From: a virus
DNA length: 41,787 nucleotides
Direction: 5' to 3' (one strand)
IMG/VR virus record: IMGVR_UViG_3300012928_000011
Coordinates: 1-41,787 of that record
In this document: piece after piece, positions 32,458 to 41,492 of the stretch
How the letters are laid out: the number at the start of each line of letters is the position of its first letter
Numbering within the stretch: position 1 is the first letter of the stretch
Translations under genes and position numbers: made by a program
Notes under the pieces: model-generated
The model's input: the letters and a program-made list of their open reading frames with translations, nothing else
Databases searched by the model: none
What the model was told of the DNA's origin: nothing

Positions 32458-34226
32458 TGGCACAATCAACTGTAACTGTCTCTTTTGCTTTTGGTGGATC
32501 ATCAGGAACTATTCCTGGTGGTGCTCAGAATATCACCATGCAAATTGGCGGCGCTAGGGGAGGATCTGGAGGATTCGACGCTGGTGGTCCTGGTGGTGCA
32601 GCAGGAAATGGTAGGTTTGGAACATTTTCCATCCCATCATCATCCTCAGATAGAAATTGGGCAGCATATATTGGTGCTGTAGGATCTAATGGTCCTGGTG
32701 GATCTGGTGCTGCTGTTGGTGGTCCTGGTGGTAACTTATCAGGTAGAAGTAATGGTAATGGTGGTAAAGGTGGAGATGATGGCACTAGTGGATGGTCTGG
32801 TTGTGCTGCTGGTGGTGGAGCAGCATCTGTCTTCCGTCTAGCTGGTGCTCGCGTAGTCACCGCTGGTGGCGGTGGTGGTGGAGGAGGAGGATCCTTCTCG
32901 TGTGGTGGTCCTCAACGTCCTGGAGGCAATGGTGGTGCTGCTGGTGGTTTTTCCAACGGCAATCCTAGTCTAGCAAATGGTGGTGCTGGTGGTAACAAAG
33001 GTGGCGGAGACGGCGGCGGCGGTGGAGGCGGCGGTGGCGGTCACACTGGTGGCGGTGGTGCTGGTCCTGGTCAAGACTGTCAGTATGGCGGCGGCGGTGG
33101 CGGTGGCGGCAGTTCCGTCTACAATGCTAGTGTTCTGAACTTAATTGCACAAGGTGGTGTCAGTGGTAATGGATTCGGATCACTACAATATAATTTAAAA
33201 GTTGCTGAGATTAACTATTTCCAGTTAGACAAATCAAGTATCATTGCTGGTCAAAGTGCAACTCTATCGTGGAGTGTAACAGATTCTGAGTCTCAAAGTA
33301 TTAATGCAGGAATTGGTAATGTCTCTGCTGTAGATACTAGAAATGTTTCTCCAAACTCAACCACACAGTATAAACTAACTGCTATTGGTCAGGCAGGTAA
33401 TGATGAAGCGTTTGCACTTCTTACTGTATACCAACCAGTTGTTGCTAACTTGAGATCTAATGGACAAAATGTCTCTACATCTATTACTAGAGGACAGACT
33501 GCAAACTTAGATTGGGTTGTCACTGGTGATGCATCTTCAGCATCAATTGACCAAGGTATTGGTAATGTTTTGCTGACAAGTAATACAAATGTCAATCCTA
33601 CTGTAACCACCACATATACTCTGTCAGCTAGTGGTCTTGGAGGATCAGACACTGATGGTGTTACTGTTGTTGTAAATCAACCACCAGAGATATCATATAG
33701 TGCTCCATTGCAAATCAATTATGGTGACACGCTATCAATTCCTATCACATACAGATATGCAACTGGTGGTGTGAGTATCAGTGCTATCTATCAACAGAGA
33801 GATCCAAACACAGGTAACTCTGTAAACGTTACACAAAATCTTTCTCTGCCAGGAACAAACTCAGATGAGTCTGGTGCAGCAGTAACTAACACTGCAAACT
33901 TTATTGTTCCCTGGACATTACATGGAACATTTGCTATCTCATTTACTGCTGTTGCTGGTGGTGCAGGTGGATCAGTTTCTAGCAATACTGCTATTGGTGT
34001 TGTTGTTGACGAGGCACCTGATAACATTACTATTCCAGATAATCTGGATGAACTACCACTTGATCAGGTTGCAGCACCTGACGAATCACTAGTTATTAGT
34101 GATCCTATTGTTGTGACAGACATTGAGGTTGCAGCAGAGATTAGATCTAACTTCCCCATCCAAGTTAGATTCGATGATGACGATCCAGACATAGAAACTA
34201 ACTGGAATGACGTTCGTCAAATCTAA
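32457..34226 (+). CDS. Adhesin-like paralogue with polyglycine head and Ig-like repeats
   Basis: 589 residues from the ATG in a TAATG overlap. Residues about 1-225 are extremely Gly-rich, with runs of eight or more Gly around 140 and 185-215, GGPGG motifs and little else. The beginning (STVTVSFAFGGSSGTIPGG) resembles glycine-rich phage fibre domains, and the tracts recall the polyglycine-II sandwich adhesins of T-even-like phages (S16 gp38 type); homology is unproven. Two Ig-like repeats and the shared 73-residue C-terminal module follow. GGC/GGT/GGA codons alternate, making the DNA (about 32860-33115) locally GC-rich and repetitive. Likely a receptor-binding tip protein. Confidence 0.7.
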   Translation: MAQSTVTVSFAFGGSSGTIPGGAQNITMQIGGARGGSGGFDAGGPGGAAGNGRFGTFSIPSSSSDRNWAAYIGAVGSNGPGGSGAAVGGPGGNLSGRSNGNGGKGGDDGTSGWSGCAAGGGAASVFRLAGARVVTAGGGGGGGGGSFSCGGPQRPGGNGGAAGGFSNGNPSLANGGAGGNKGGGDGGGGGGGGGGHTGGGGAGPGQDCQYGGGGGGGGSSVYNASVLNLIAQGGVSGNGFGSLQYNLKVAEINYFQLDKSSIIAGQSATLSWSVTDSESQSINAGIGNVSAVDTRNVSPNSTTQYKLTAIGQAGNDEAFALLTVYQPVVANLRSNGQNVSTSITRGQTANLDWVVTGDASSASIDQGIGNVLLTSNTNVNPTVTTTYTLSASGLGGSDTDGVTVVVNQPPEISYSAPLQINYGDTLSIPITYRYATGGVSISAIYQQRDPNTGNSVNVTQNLSLPGTNSDESGAAVTNTANFIVPWTLHGTFAISFTAVAGGAGGSVSSNTAIGVVVDEAPDNITIPDNLDELPLDQVAAPDESLVISDPIVVTDIEVAAEIRSNFPIQVRFDDDDPDIETNWNDVRQI

Positions 34227-34227
34227 C

Positions 34228-34234
34228 CTAAATA
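34228..34234 (+). promoter_or_regulatory. T4-type late promoter (CTAAATA)
   Basis: CTAAATA begins just after the stop of the polyglycine adhesin and lies 27 bases before ATG 34262, in one of the few intergenic gaps in the fibre block. Confidence 0.5.
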
Positions 34235-34261
34235 CTTAACGGGATAAAATCTTAACATCAG

Positions 34262-37200
34262 ATGCCATATCAGTTTAGTGCCAGTCCGCTGTATGTTGAA
34301 GAGGGACAGTCTATCCAGTTTCGTTACGAAGCTCCCCCTCTGTTCAACGACATCACTCAAGTTGAGATTCAGATTGGCGAGCTTACTGTTTTCTGGGTTA
34401 TTGAGACTAAGCTTGAGGACTTTGAACCTGATCCGTTCTTCCTTAGAGATATTGATGGCGCAGAACCTGACGTTCTTTTCACATATGCAGCAACCACAGA
34501 TCCCGACAATGGTGTTGCATATACAGGACAGGCAGGTGAACCCAATCCACTAAGAGAAGGCGAAGAAGTTATTACAATCACTGGTCTTGATCCTGGAACA
34601 CAGGCACCATTGATTGTCAGTTCTAATGTTATTGATGAGAACGACTGGTCCTATCGTCTGAGAATATACAACGAAGGATCCAGCAGTTATGGTGCGTGGG
34701 GTGCATGGACTAGAGCACTAAACAATACTGTATCTAACAACGATCAGATTCAGGTAAGACTGGTATCTTCTGGTGCGCCATCAGATACAAAGAATGTTGT
34801 TGTTACTGTTGGAACAGGTTCTGCTACCTGGAACATTACGACTGGTGCAATCCCAGTCAACACACCAAACCCAGCACCAGACTTTGGTTCACTAAACAAT
34901 CTACCACTTGGTGTTCTTGTATACAGTGATGTTGCACAAATTCTAGGACTAACTACTGCTGCTACCATTAGTGTTGACAATGGTGCCGAGATTGCAGTAT
35001 CTAACTTCAACTCTACATTTACTAATGCTAGTGGATATGAAGTTCTCAATAATGTTTCATCTGGATGGGGCAACAACCTGACTGTAAATAATGGTCAGTA
35101 TGTTCAGTTGAGAGGCACATCATCTCTAACACCAACAGCAACTATTAACTTCAGTGTTACTGTTGGTGATGGTGCTGGTATTTCTGTATGGCAGGTTACA
35201 TCTGGACAAGGTGTTGATGATAATCCAAGTAACTGGACATTCCAAGATCTAGTCAATCAGATTCCTGGTCAGACTGGTCTAAAATCAGAAGTTGCATCTG
35301 GTTCTTCTACATCAGTTGCTGGTAGAAATGTAGCACTGGTCAGTGGACTTGATGCTGGTCTATCTGTTCCTGTTGTAATTAGACCTGCCGATACTAACAT
35401 TGTTCCTAAAATTAGTATCAACGGTGGTTCTTCAGGTCTCATCAATAATGTCACAGTTCAAAATGGTGACACCATCGAACTAGTTGTTGATAACTCTACA
35501 GATATTACTGATCCTTTGGTTCCTGGTCAGGGTGTAGTTACTGTTGGTATCAATGTAGGAAATAGATTTATCCAAACATGGTCAGTATCAAACTGGACTG
35601 GTCCAGATACTATCCCATCGTTCACACCCATCAACCAAGTTATTAATAGAACTCCTGGTGGTTCTAGTGTCATTGGTCCTATTGGATTGACTGACTTCAA
35701 CCTACCAATTACTATCAGTGCAACAGCACCTGAATCATATAACGAGTTCAACTTTGCTACGAATGAGGACATTGGTAATGTTTTGTTCTCTATCAATGGT
35801 GATGCAGCAACTGTAGGACCACGCACAGTTAATCCTGATCCTGGTGGTAACCCTGTGTTCATCACTATTATCATGGAACAACCTGGAAATGCAGATCTAG
35901 AACCTGTTCAAGGACTATCACATTATGGTCAGACAGTAATTACATTTGGTGATGCATCTCCATTCCAGTTGAGATCTATCAACTATGCTGTAAAACCAAT
36001 CCCACCTGCATATCTTGGTGTGTGGTATTCTGAGAAGAATGCATTCTTCAATGATGATGCATGGATAGCAGCAGGTGAAGATCCTAACAACGCTAAAGAT
36101 TACTATAGAGCACCTAAGTTTGATGGTTACTCTATTGGAACTGTTGTTCCTATCACCAAAGAAACACCACTGAATGATGGTAACTTTGGTTATGGTGATA
36201 TTGAAGAGAGATACCCTGGATTCTTGCCATGTGATGGTGCATCCTACTCAGCATCAGATTATCCCTGGTTGTGGGAAGCAATTGGTAACACATATGGTGG
36301 CAACGCTACATATATTCCTGCAACTAAATCCTACACTGGAAACTTCAATGTCCCAGACTATCGTAATGTTAGAATGGTGGGTGCTGGTATTGTTGATGCG
36401 AACAGAGGATCATCTTCATTCGTTCCTGTAACTAGTGCTGGTGGTTCGTTTGAGATTACTGGATCAACTGGTGGTTACTGGTATGTTGATGATGTTGATG
36501 TTGCTGGTCCAGATCCACTAGAACAGGTTATTGCACCTGCTGGCAGCAGTGATGGCATTGCATCGGATTACTTCACATTAGGAACTCCAAGAACATTTGG
36601 AACAGAAGAACTAGAGGCAGATGTTGAATTCACTGTTACTGGTGAAGTTGTTGCTAACATCGGTCCTGTTAGTGATGTTTCTGTTCGTCCTCCACAGCAC
36701 GAACACGAACTAATCAGTGGACAAATTGATAGTGATGATGGAGATCCACTCATTCCATGGTTCACCAGAGCATACTATGGCACCAGTGCTGGTGGTTCAC
36801 AGAACTGGAGTGGAAGACCTGACGGTGATACTGATGCTGTTGATGATGGTTATTGGGAAGATGCAAACTTCTGGAACTTTGGTAGAATTGAGACAGAGAC
36901 TGAGAACTCTGGTAGAGGATCGATCCTAGATCTGTTGCCTGGTAGAGGTAGCAGCAGCGTAGCATTTGGTAACTACTGGGGTTCACCATTCTCAGAAATC
37001 AGTGGTCTAAGTGATGATTACTTCACCAAGAATGGTAACCCCAACAACGGGGATGCTGGTGTTATTGACACAGAAGCAACTCGTGCTAGAATAGATAACT
37101 ATCTGTCTATCTACACTGGCACACTAAATCACTCTCACTTGTTAGGAACTGATCCTGTTACTAATCCACAGACTGACTTCTCTTATGGTAACGTCAACTC

Positions 37201-37435
37201 AGACGCTACTGCATTCAGACAAGGACTGGCAACATTCAACTCTACATTCTCACTCAAATTTACTCAGAATGCCACGACAGATGGTGGAGCAGGTGTTGAT
37301 ATCGAACTGAACCCAGCAACATTTGCATGGAACAATACCAGCAAACCAATCCCTACTGCTGCTATGAATCCACAGCGCAAGGTTCCTATCATCGCACCAT
37401 TCCACAAGGTTAAATATATAATTAAGGCATATTAA
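34262..37435 (+). CDS. Large tail-fibre protein with C-terminal collar domain
   Basis: 1057 residues from ATG 34262. The first 600 residues are beta-rich Gly/Asn/Thr/Ser sequence with repeated units containing VTVG.G, W.VTSGQG and T(I/V)S(V/I)(D/N)(N/G)G, and no enzyme motif. A collar domain lies at about 645-700 (YPGFLPCDGASYSASDYPW, then FNVPDYRNVRMVG). Metal-type His motifs are HEHE (from H813) and HSH (957-959). The end, HKVKYIIKAY, matches the other collar proteins. I infer a long or short tail fibre whose tip is the collar/HxH part, with the N-terminal part attaching to the baseplate. It is immediately followed by oxygenase and chaperone-like genes. Confidence 0.75.
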   Translation: MPYQFSASPLYVEEGQSIQFRYEAPPLFNDITQVEIQIGELTVFWVIETKLEDFEPDPFFLRDIDGAEPDVLFTYAATTDPDNGVAYTGQAGEPNPLREGEEVITITGLDPGTQAPLIVSSNVIDENDWSYRLRIYNEGSSSYGAWGAWTRALNNTVSNNDQIQVRLVSSGAPSDTKNVVVTVGTGSATWNITTGAIPVNTPNPAPDFGSLNNLPLGVLVYSDVAQILGLTTAATISVDNGAEIAVSNFNSTFTNASGYEVLNNVSSGWGNNLTVNNGQYVQLRGTSSLTPTATINFSVTVGDGAGISVWQVTSGQGVDDNPSNWTFQDLVNQIPGQTGLKSEVASGSSTSVAGRNVALVSGLDAGLSVPVVIRPADTNIVPKISINGGSSGLINNVTVQNGDTIELVVDNSTDITDPLVPGQGVVTVGINVGNRFIQTWSVSNWTGPDTIPSFTPINQVINRTPGGSSVIGPIGLTDFNLPITISATAPESYNEFNFATNEDIGNVLFSINGDAATVGPRTVNPDPGGNPVFITIIMEQPGNADLEPVQGLSHYGQTVITFGDASPFQLRSINYAVKPIPPAYLGVWYSEKNAFFNDDAWIAAGEDPNNAKDYYRAPKFDGYSIGTVVPITKETPLNDGNFGYGDIEERYPGFLPCDGASYSASDYPWLWEAIGNTYGGNATYIPATKSYTGNFNVPDYRNVRMVGAGIVDANRGSSSFVPVTSAGGSFEITGSTGGYWYVDDVDVAGPDPLEQVIAPAGSSDGIASDYFTLGTPRTFGTEELEADVEFTVTGEVVANIGPVSDVSVRPPQHEHELISGQIDSDDGDPLIPWFTRAYYGTSAGGSQNWSGRPDGDTDAVDDGYWEDANFWNFGRIETETENSGRGSILDLLPGRGSSSVAFGNYWGSPFSEISGLSDDYFTKNGNPNNGDAGVIDTEATRARIDNYLSIYTGTLNHSHLLGTDPVTNPQTDFSYGNVNSDATAFRQGLATFNSTFSLKFTQNATTDGGAGVDIELNPATFAWNNTSKPIPTAAMNPQRKVPIIAPFHKVKYIIKAY
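37409..37416 (+). promoter_or_regulatory. Possible late promoter (GTTAAATA)
   Basis: GTTAAATA lies 27 bases before ATG 37444, the same spacing as the CTAAATA motif before 34262. It lies inside the codons of the conserved VKYIIKAY end, so it could be coincidence. Confidence 0.25.
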
Positions 37436-37443
37436 ACTATAAC

Positions 37444-38172
37444 ATGGCAGTCGCACATAATGCAGATCCCACTGTTGGTAAGGTCCAACAGTGGAGACCA
37501 CTTGAGTTGATGCAAGATCCAAACATCACCAAGTCTGAATTCACTGATTTTATTGGAGTATGGGAAAACTTTGTTCCTGCTCCATTTTGTGACCAATGTA
37601 TTGGTTGGTTTGAGAATCTATTGAACAAGCGTGGTTCATTTGTTGGACCAGAAGATTTTAGTTTTGGTGACAAGGGTGATCAACAGGAACAGTTTGATGA
37701 TCACTTTATGAATGGTGCTACTCAGTATGGTAGCAACATGACAAGGAAGGATGTATCTGTTCTTGCTAACTATGTCAACCAAGGCATGACATATCAGGTG
37801 AATCAATTCCTGAAGTCATGTATGGTTCACTATATGGCAGAGTTTGGACAACTAAAGAATGTCCCCATGATCTCTGCTGATGTCAAGATGCAGAAGACAT
37901 TACCTCAAGGTGGATACCATCAATGGCACTATGAAAACTCTGCTGCATCACATGCATGTAGAGAAGTTGTGTGGATGATTTATCTCAACGATGTCCCCGA
38001 TGGTGATGGTGGTGAGACTGAGTTTTTGTATCAAGGTAGAAGAATTAAACCAACAAAAGGCACAGTTGTATTCTTCCCTGCAGGCATGACACACGTTCAC
38101 AAAGGAAACACACTGTTCAACGGAGATAAATATATCTTGACAGGATGGTATATCAAGACGGCACTAGCATGA
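37444..38172 (+). CDS. 2OG-Fe(II) oxygenase
   Basis: 242 residues from ATG 37444. Iron-site motifs are WHYE (H162, E164, an HxE rather than HxD pair), VWMIYLNDVPDGDGGETEF as the conserved strand-turn, and TVVFFPAGMTHVHKGN with distal His H217 or H219. These are followed by KYILTGW, where a basic residue would bind 2-oxoglutarate. The N-terminal 80 residues (ENFVPAPFCDQCIGWFENL) match the start seen in prolyl-hydroxylase-like phage proteins. It lies directly after a fibre gene and overlaps the chaperone-like gene by ATGA, which suggests coordinated late expression and possibly fibre modification. Confidence 0.8.
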   Translation: MAVAHNADPTVGKVQQWRPLELMQDPNITKSEFTDFIGVWENFVPAPFCDQCIGWFENLLNKRGSFVGPEDFSFGDKGDQQEQFDDHFMNGATQYGSNMTRKDVSVLANYVNQGMTYQVNQFLKSCMVHYMAEFGQLKNVPMISADVKMQKTLPQGGYHQWHYENSAASHACREVVWMIYLNDVPDGDGGETEFLYQGRRIKPTKGTVVFFPAGMTHVHKGNTLFNGDKYILTGWYIKTALA

Positions 38173-39092
38173 CCTCAAGCACACCGATCATAAGGAAACC
38201 ACTATTGCAGTTGGATCTAATTAACAATACGATCCTGCAAGCACCTAACAGTGCTACTACATTGTCGGATTTCAACACTGCATCTCTGCAAAATCTAGAA
38301 TTTGAAGAGGAACTTAAGACTAAGTTCCTTGAGATGATTGGAAGTTTCTGGCACACAGAAGAAGATACTCTTGACTTCTTCAGTTATTTTAATGATGGCA
38401 CCTACATGGCGCAACGTAAGAGACAGAAGTATGACTTCAAGTCTGAGTCTCTTTATTGGTCAGAATATCAGTTCAAGAGTAGCACTCCAGAACAAGCAAC
38501 GCAGGTATATAATACTGCACTAGCATTGTTTGCTGTTGCTGCTAAGCGTAAGACTGATGTTGCACTCAAGAAGACTGAAGCACTAGACAAAGAGATCAAC
38601 TTCTTTGAATCTAAGTGGATCAAGAGATCTAGAGAGAAGCAGTTGATGCTCAACGCTAGTGATTGGCGTGTTCTTCCTGATGTTGAAGATTCTTATGAAG
38701 GTGAGAAAGCACTGTGGATTGCATGGAGAGCAAAGATTAGATCTATTGCTGTTCCTACACCAGAACAATATGATGATAAACTAGAATTTGCAAAAACTCT
38801 ATATAATCAAGTTTATCCAATTGATCCTAAAAACTACAGAAAACTATATGAGGGTGTAGAGAATCCACCAGCATTCATGGATCCTGATGATTCTGAGCAA
38901 TGGACAAACTACGATGATGATGCATCATCTGACTTCCTTGACAGCAGAATGATCAACAAACTGATGTATGCTAAGCAGAGAGCATCTGGTAGCAAGAGAG
39001 TTAAGCAAGAAGTTCTTGACATCATTAAACTGATGCAAGTAGATTCAATCTATCCTGATTTCGATAGCAGTCAATTTATCCTGGACGACTAA
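38169..39092 (+). CDS. Protein with tail-assembly-chaperone-like segment
   Basis: 307 residues. I start at ATG 38169, which overlaps the preceding TGA (ATGA), rather than at an upstream in-frame ATG inside the oxygenase. Residues about 160-195 contain LNASDWRVLPDVEDSYE followed by ALWIAWRAKIRSI. This matches the SDW..LPD..LS.E....W..YR..LR pattern of phage tail fibre assembly chaperones (Phage_tail_APC). The rest is helical and charged, with an acidic C-terminus (NYDDDASSDFLD). Its position after the fibre genes supports a role in folding or assembling fibres. The segment match is good; the large flanking regions are unassigned. Confidence 0.6.
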   Translation: MTSSTPIIRKPLLQLDLINNTILQAPNSATTLSDFNTASLQNLEFEEELKTKFLEMIGSFWHTEEDTLDFFSYFNDGTYMAQRKRQKYDFKSESLYWSEYQFKSSTPEQATQVYNTALALFAVAAKRKTDVALKKTEALDKEINFFESKWIKRSREKQLMLNASDWRVLPDVEDSYEGEKALWIAWRAKIRSIAVPTPEQYDDKLEFAKTLYNQVYPIDPKNYRKLYEGVENPPAFMDPDDSEQWTNYDDDASSDFLDSRMINKLMYAKQRASGSKRVKQEVLDIIKLMQVDSIYPDFDSSQFILDD

Positions 39093-39093
39093 T

Positions 39094-39768
39094 ATGTTTT
39101 ATGAATGTGAGATTCTTAATGAACAACAACTGACACACATTAATGATCTATACGACAAGGCAGAGTATACACAGGGAACTGTATCACAACGTGATGAGAA
39201 TAATGTAGATACATCCGTCAAGGATAACTATGTTATGTCTCAGCATACATCACAGTTTAGAAAGAGTCTGGAGATTATTCAGCAGGGTATCAATGATGCC
39301 ATTGCATTCAGATCTACTTTCGTTGTGAAAGAGATGACAGTTCCTCAATTGACAGAGTATCGTGAGGGTGGAAAGTATAATCCACACATTGATAACATCA
39401 CTGTCCAAGGACTAAAAGCACACCACAGTATCACATTGTTTCTCAATGACCCTGATGAGTATGAGGGTGGGGAACTAGTAATTACTGATGGTGACATGCC
39501 ATTCAAATTTAAACAGAAAGCAGGCACAGCATTAGTGTATCCTACAGGATACATGCATTATGTTGCACCTGTCACATCTGGTAAGCGTCGTGTTGCATTG
39601 ATGTGGGCAACTAGTCTTATCGAAGACTTCTTCATGCGTCATCAAATTCTTAACTTTGGTAAGAGTATTGAGAGACTGCTGAAAGAATATCCTGATGCAC
39701 CACAGGAAGTTCTTGTGCCATTTGAACAAGTAAGAACCAACTTTGTGAGAGAATATGGAAACCTATGA
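39094..39768 (+). CDS. PKHD-type 2OG-Fe(II) hydroxylase (PiuC-like)
   Basis: 224 residues, one base after the preceding stop. The full PKHD/P4H signature is visible: YREGGKYNPHIDN (H98, D100), FLNDPDEYEGGELVI, AGTALVYPTGYMHYVAPV (H155), and GKRRVALMWATS with Arg165 for 2-oxoglutarate. The C-terminal extension (about 170-224) is helical. PiuC-like proteins are often found in T4-like cyanophages. Its protein substrate is unknown. The end overlaps the next oxygenase by 14 bases. Confidence 0.85.
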   Translation: MFYECEILNEQQLTHINDLYDKAEYTQGTVSQRDENNVDTSVKDNYVMSQHTSQFRKSLEIIQQGINDAIAFRSTFVVKEMTVPQLTEYREGGKYNPHIDNITVQGLKAHHSITLFLNDPDEYEGGELVITDGDMPFKFKQKAGTALVYPTGYMHYVAPVTSGKRRVALMWATSLIEDFFMRHQILNFGKSIERLLKEYPDAPQEVLVPFEQVRTNFVREYGNL

Positions 39769-40270
39769 TAATGTGTTTGGTGACTATGACTTTGCACAAA
39801 TTATAGAGGACATGGCACGACCACAGTGGAGATATGGTCATGCATCAGTATCAAAAGATCATGATATCCCATTTTGGGAGATGAAACTGGATGCTGAACC
39901 GTTTTATACTGAGCATCTCCTAAATATCATTAGAGACGTGACGAATGAACCTGACTTAGAGTTAGAACGTGTCTATGCAAATGGACATGTCTTTGGTGAT
40001 AAGGCACTGCCTCACACTGATGGTCATTATGATGATTGTAGAACGTTCCTACTATATGCAAATCATATGTGGGATCATACCTGGGGTGGCAAGACTGCAT
40101 TCCGAGGTAGTGATGGCAAATGGACATATGTTGAACCTGCACCTAACAAGGCAGTATTCTTCAATGGACGTATGACACACTATGCAGAAGAAGTCTCTAG
40201 AACATTCAATTCATTAAGAGTTACAATCGCCTGGAAGTTAAATGGAGCTACACGCAAACTACACTATTGA
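39755..40270 (+). CDS. 2OG-Fe(II) oxygenase
   Basis: 171 residues from ATG 39755, within the end of the PKHD gene. The motifs are ALPHTDGH (H87, D89), FLLYANHMWDHTWGGKTAF, AVFFNGRMTHYAEEV (H142), and SLRVTIAWKL with Arg155. This gives a complete HxD...H and Arg set, so the protein should be catalytically competent. It shares the general fold but little sequence with the neighbouring PKHD enzyme. Two overlapping oxygenase genes in a row suggest joint action, or different sites on related substrates. Confidence 0.85.
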   Translation: METYDNVFGDYDFAQIIEDMARPQWRYGHASVSKDHDIPFWEMKLDAEPFYTEHLLNIIRDVTNEPDLELERVYANGHVFGDKALPHTDGHYDDCRTFLLYANHMWDHTWGGKTAFRGSDGKWTYVEPAPNKAVFFNGRMTHYAEEVSRTFNSLRVTIAWKLNGATRKLHY

Positions 40271-40595
40271 TTACTTGCAAGACTTTATTGAAGAGTCTGC
40301 CAAGCGTCAAGAGAAAACTGTTATCTTCCTGCGTTCTACTGGATGGAACAGCAGCAGTGATGTTGATGCAATCAATGCATCATATGATCTGTATAGAAAC
40401 AGACTACCAGTAGATATATTTGGTGCTCTACAAGAGTCTGAGTATGTGTTTATCATGTGTGATAATGTAGAAGAGGCAATGGAATGGTGTGAGGATCTAT
40501 TCCCAGTCAATCAGGCATCATGCACCAGACCAGAAGATTACATCTTCTATGGTGTCTACAGTCCTCTCGGTCAACTACTAGCGGATAACGAATAA
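40242..40595 (+). CDS. Small conserved-type protein of unknown function
   Basis: 117 residues from ATG 40242, overlapping the oxygenase by 29 bases. It has an acidic C-terminal half (SEYVFIMCDNVEEAMEWCED) and a strand-like KTVIFLRSTGW, with three Cys residues and no recognised motif. The overlap at both ends (TAATG with the next gene) shows it belongs to the fibre/oxygenase operon. I do not recognise a family. Confidence 0.65.
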   Translation: MELHANYTIDYLQDFIEESAKRQEKTVIFLRSTGWNSSSDVDAINASYDLYRNRLPVDIFGALQESEYVFIMCDNVEEAMEWCEDLFPVNQASCTRPEDYIFYGVYSPLGQLLADNE

Positions 40596-41467
40596 TGTTT
40601 GCAGCAGAACTTGACGTATCAAAAGTATACCGCTTGAGTGATAAGTCACTGCTGCACAATCATGCAGTGATGTGGCCTCAATGCACATCTCTGGTGGATA
40701 GTAAATATCCAGAAATCTTCACAAATACACAAATTGATAAATTACAAAAAGTCCTAGGATTTACTTTTCTTGATCCTGACTATTTTGTTCCAAAGTCCAC
40801 AACCAAGTATGTAGAGATCTACTACAACGATGAGATCGAGCAGATTGAGGCAACTACTGATATGTCAGTAGAATATCTGATGGACAAACAAGAATGGTAT
40901 CAACTATCGCTTGAGTTAGATCCTATCGAAGGAATTAGAGAGAGGATGTTGAACCTCTTCGAGAGGATTGGACCCAACCAAATTAGAATTGGTAAGTTTA
41001 AATTTGATGCTGATGGTAATACTATTAGCATGTCACATACACCTCAGCGTATCACAAAGTTGCTGCAAGGTTCTAGACTCTATCAATTCATCGAGAGAAT
41101 CTCACAACAGCAGCACAAAGTGTGGTTTGAGCACAACAAACTGAATCGTAATATTGTTGTCCACACACGTCGTGATTACACCAATAGAGTATATGCATTC
41201 CCTGCAAATGCAGCAGATAAACAGGTTGCATCACTAGACTGGCGTAAGAAGAAGAGACCCAAGTCTGAGATAAGAGAGAACTGGGTTGATCGTATTGAGC
41301 AAGTATATGAGATGATTAGTGCAGACGATGCGGCATGGATTCGCACACTAATTGATCATGATGACCAAGAAATTGACTTCTCATTTGTATTCAGTGATAC
41401 TGGTGCGCTCGAAGACGTGCTAGTATACAAGAGAGAGGCGAAGAACTTCCAATCGTTCCGCCCCTGA
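40595..41467 (+). CDS. Hypothetical protein of unknown function
   Basis: 290 residues from the ATG in a TAATG overlap. The sequence is of mixed alpha/beta character, with an N-terminal segment DVSKVYRLSDKSLL, a conserved-looking centre (IGKFKFDADGNTIS), and a basic patch near 215-230 (DWRKKKRPKSE). No catalytic motif, membrane segment or Cys cluster is visible. It is the last gene of the late block before a sigma70-type promoter. Function unknown. Confidence 0.65.
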   Translation: MFAAELDVSKVYRLSDKSLLHNHAVMWPQCTSLVDSKYPEIFTNTQIDKLQKVLGFTFLDPDYFVPKSTTKYVEIYYNDEIEQIEATTDMSVEYLMDKQEWYQLSLELDPIEGIRERMLNLFERIGPNQIRIGKFKFDADGNTISMSHTPQRITKLLQGSRLYQFIERISQQQHKVWFEHNKLNRNIVVHTRRDYTNRVYAFPANAADKQVASLDWRKKKRPKSEIRENWVDRIEQVYEMISADDAAWIRTLIDHDDQEIDFSFVFSDTGALEDVLVYKREAKNFQSFRP

Positions 41468-41492
41468 CCAGTCTTTAAACTGCCACACACGC

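Noticed and set aside
32525-32860. Minus-strand Pro/Ala-rich frame opposite the polyglycine adhesin
   Set aside because: Gly codons read as Pro/Ala/Thr on the other strand; it is a composition shadow.
37417-37422. Perfect TATAAT before the 37444 oxygenase
   Set aside because: No -35-like hexamer lies 16-18 bases upstream, and the bases encode the conserved fibre C-terminus.
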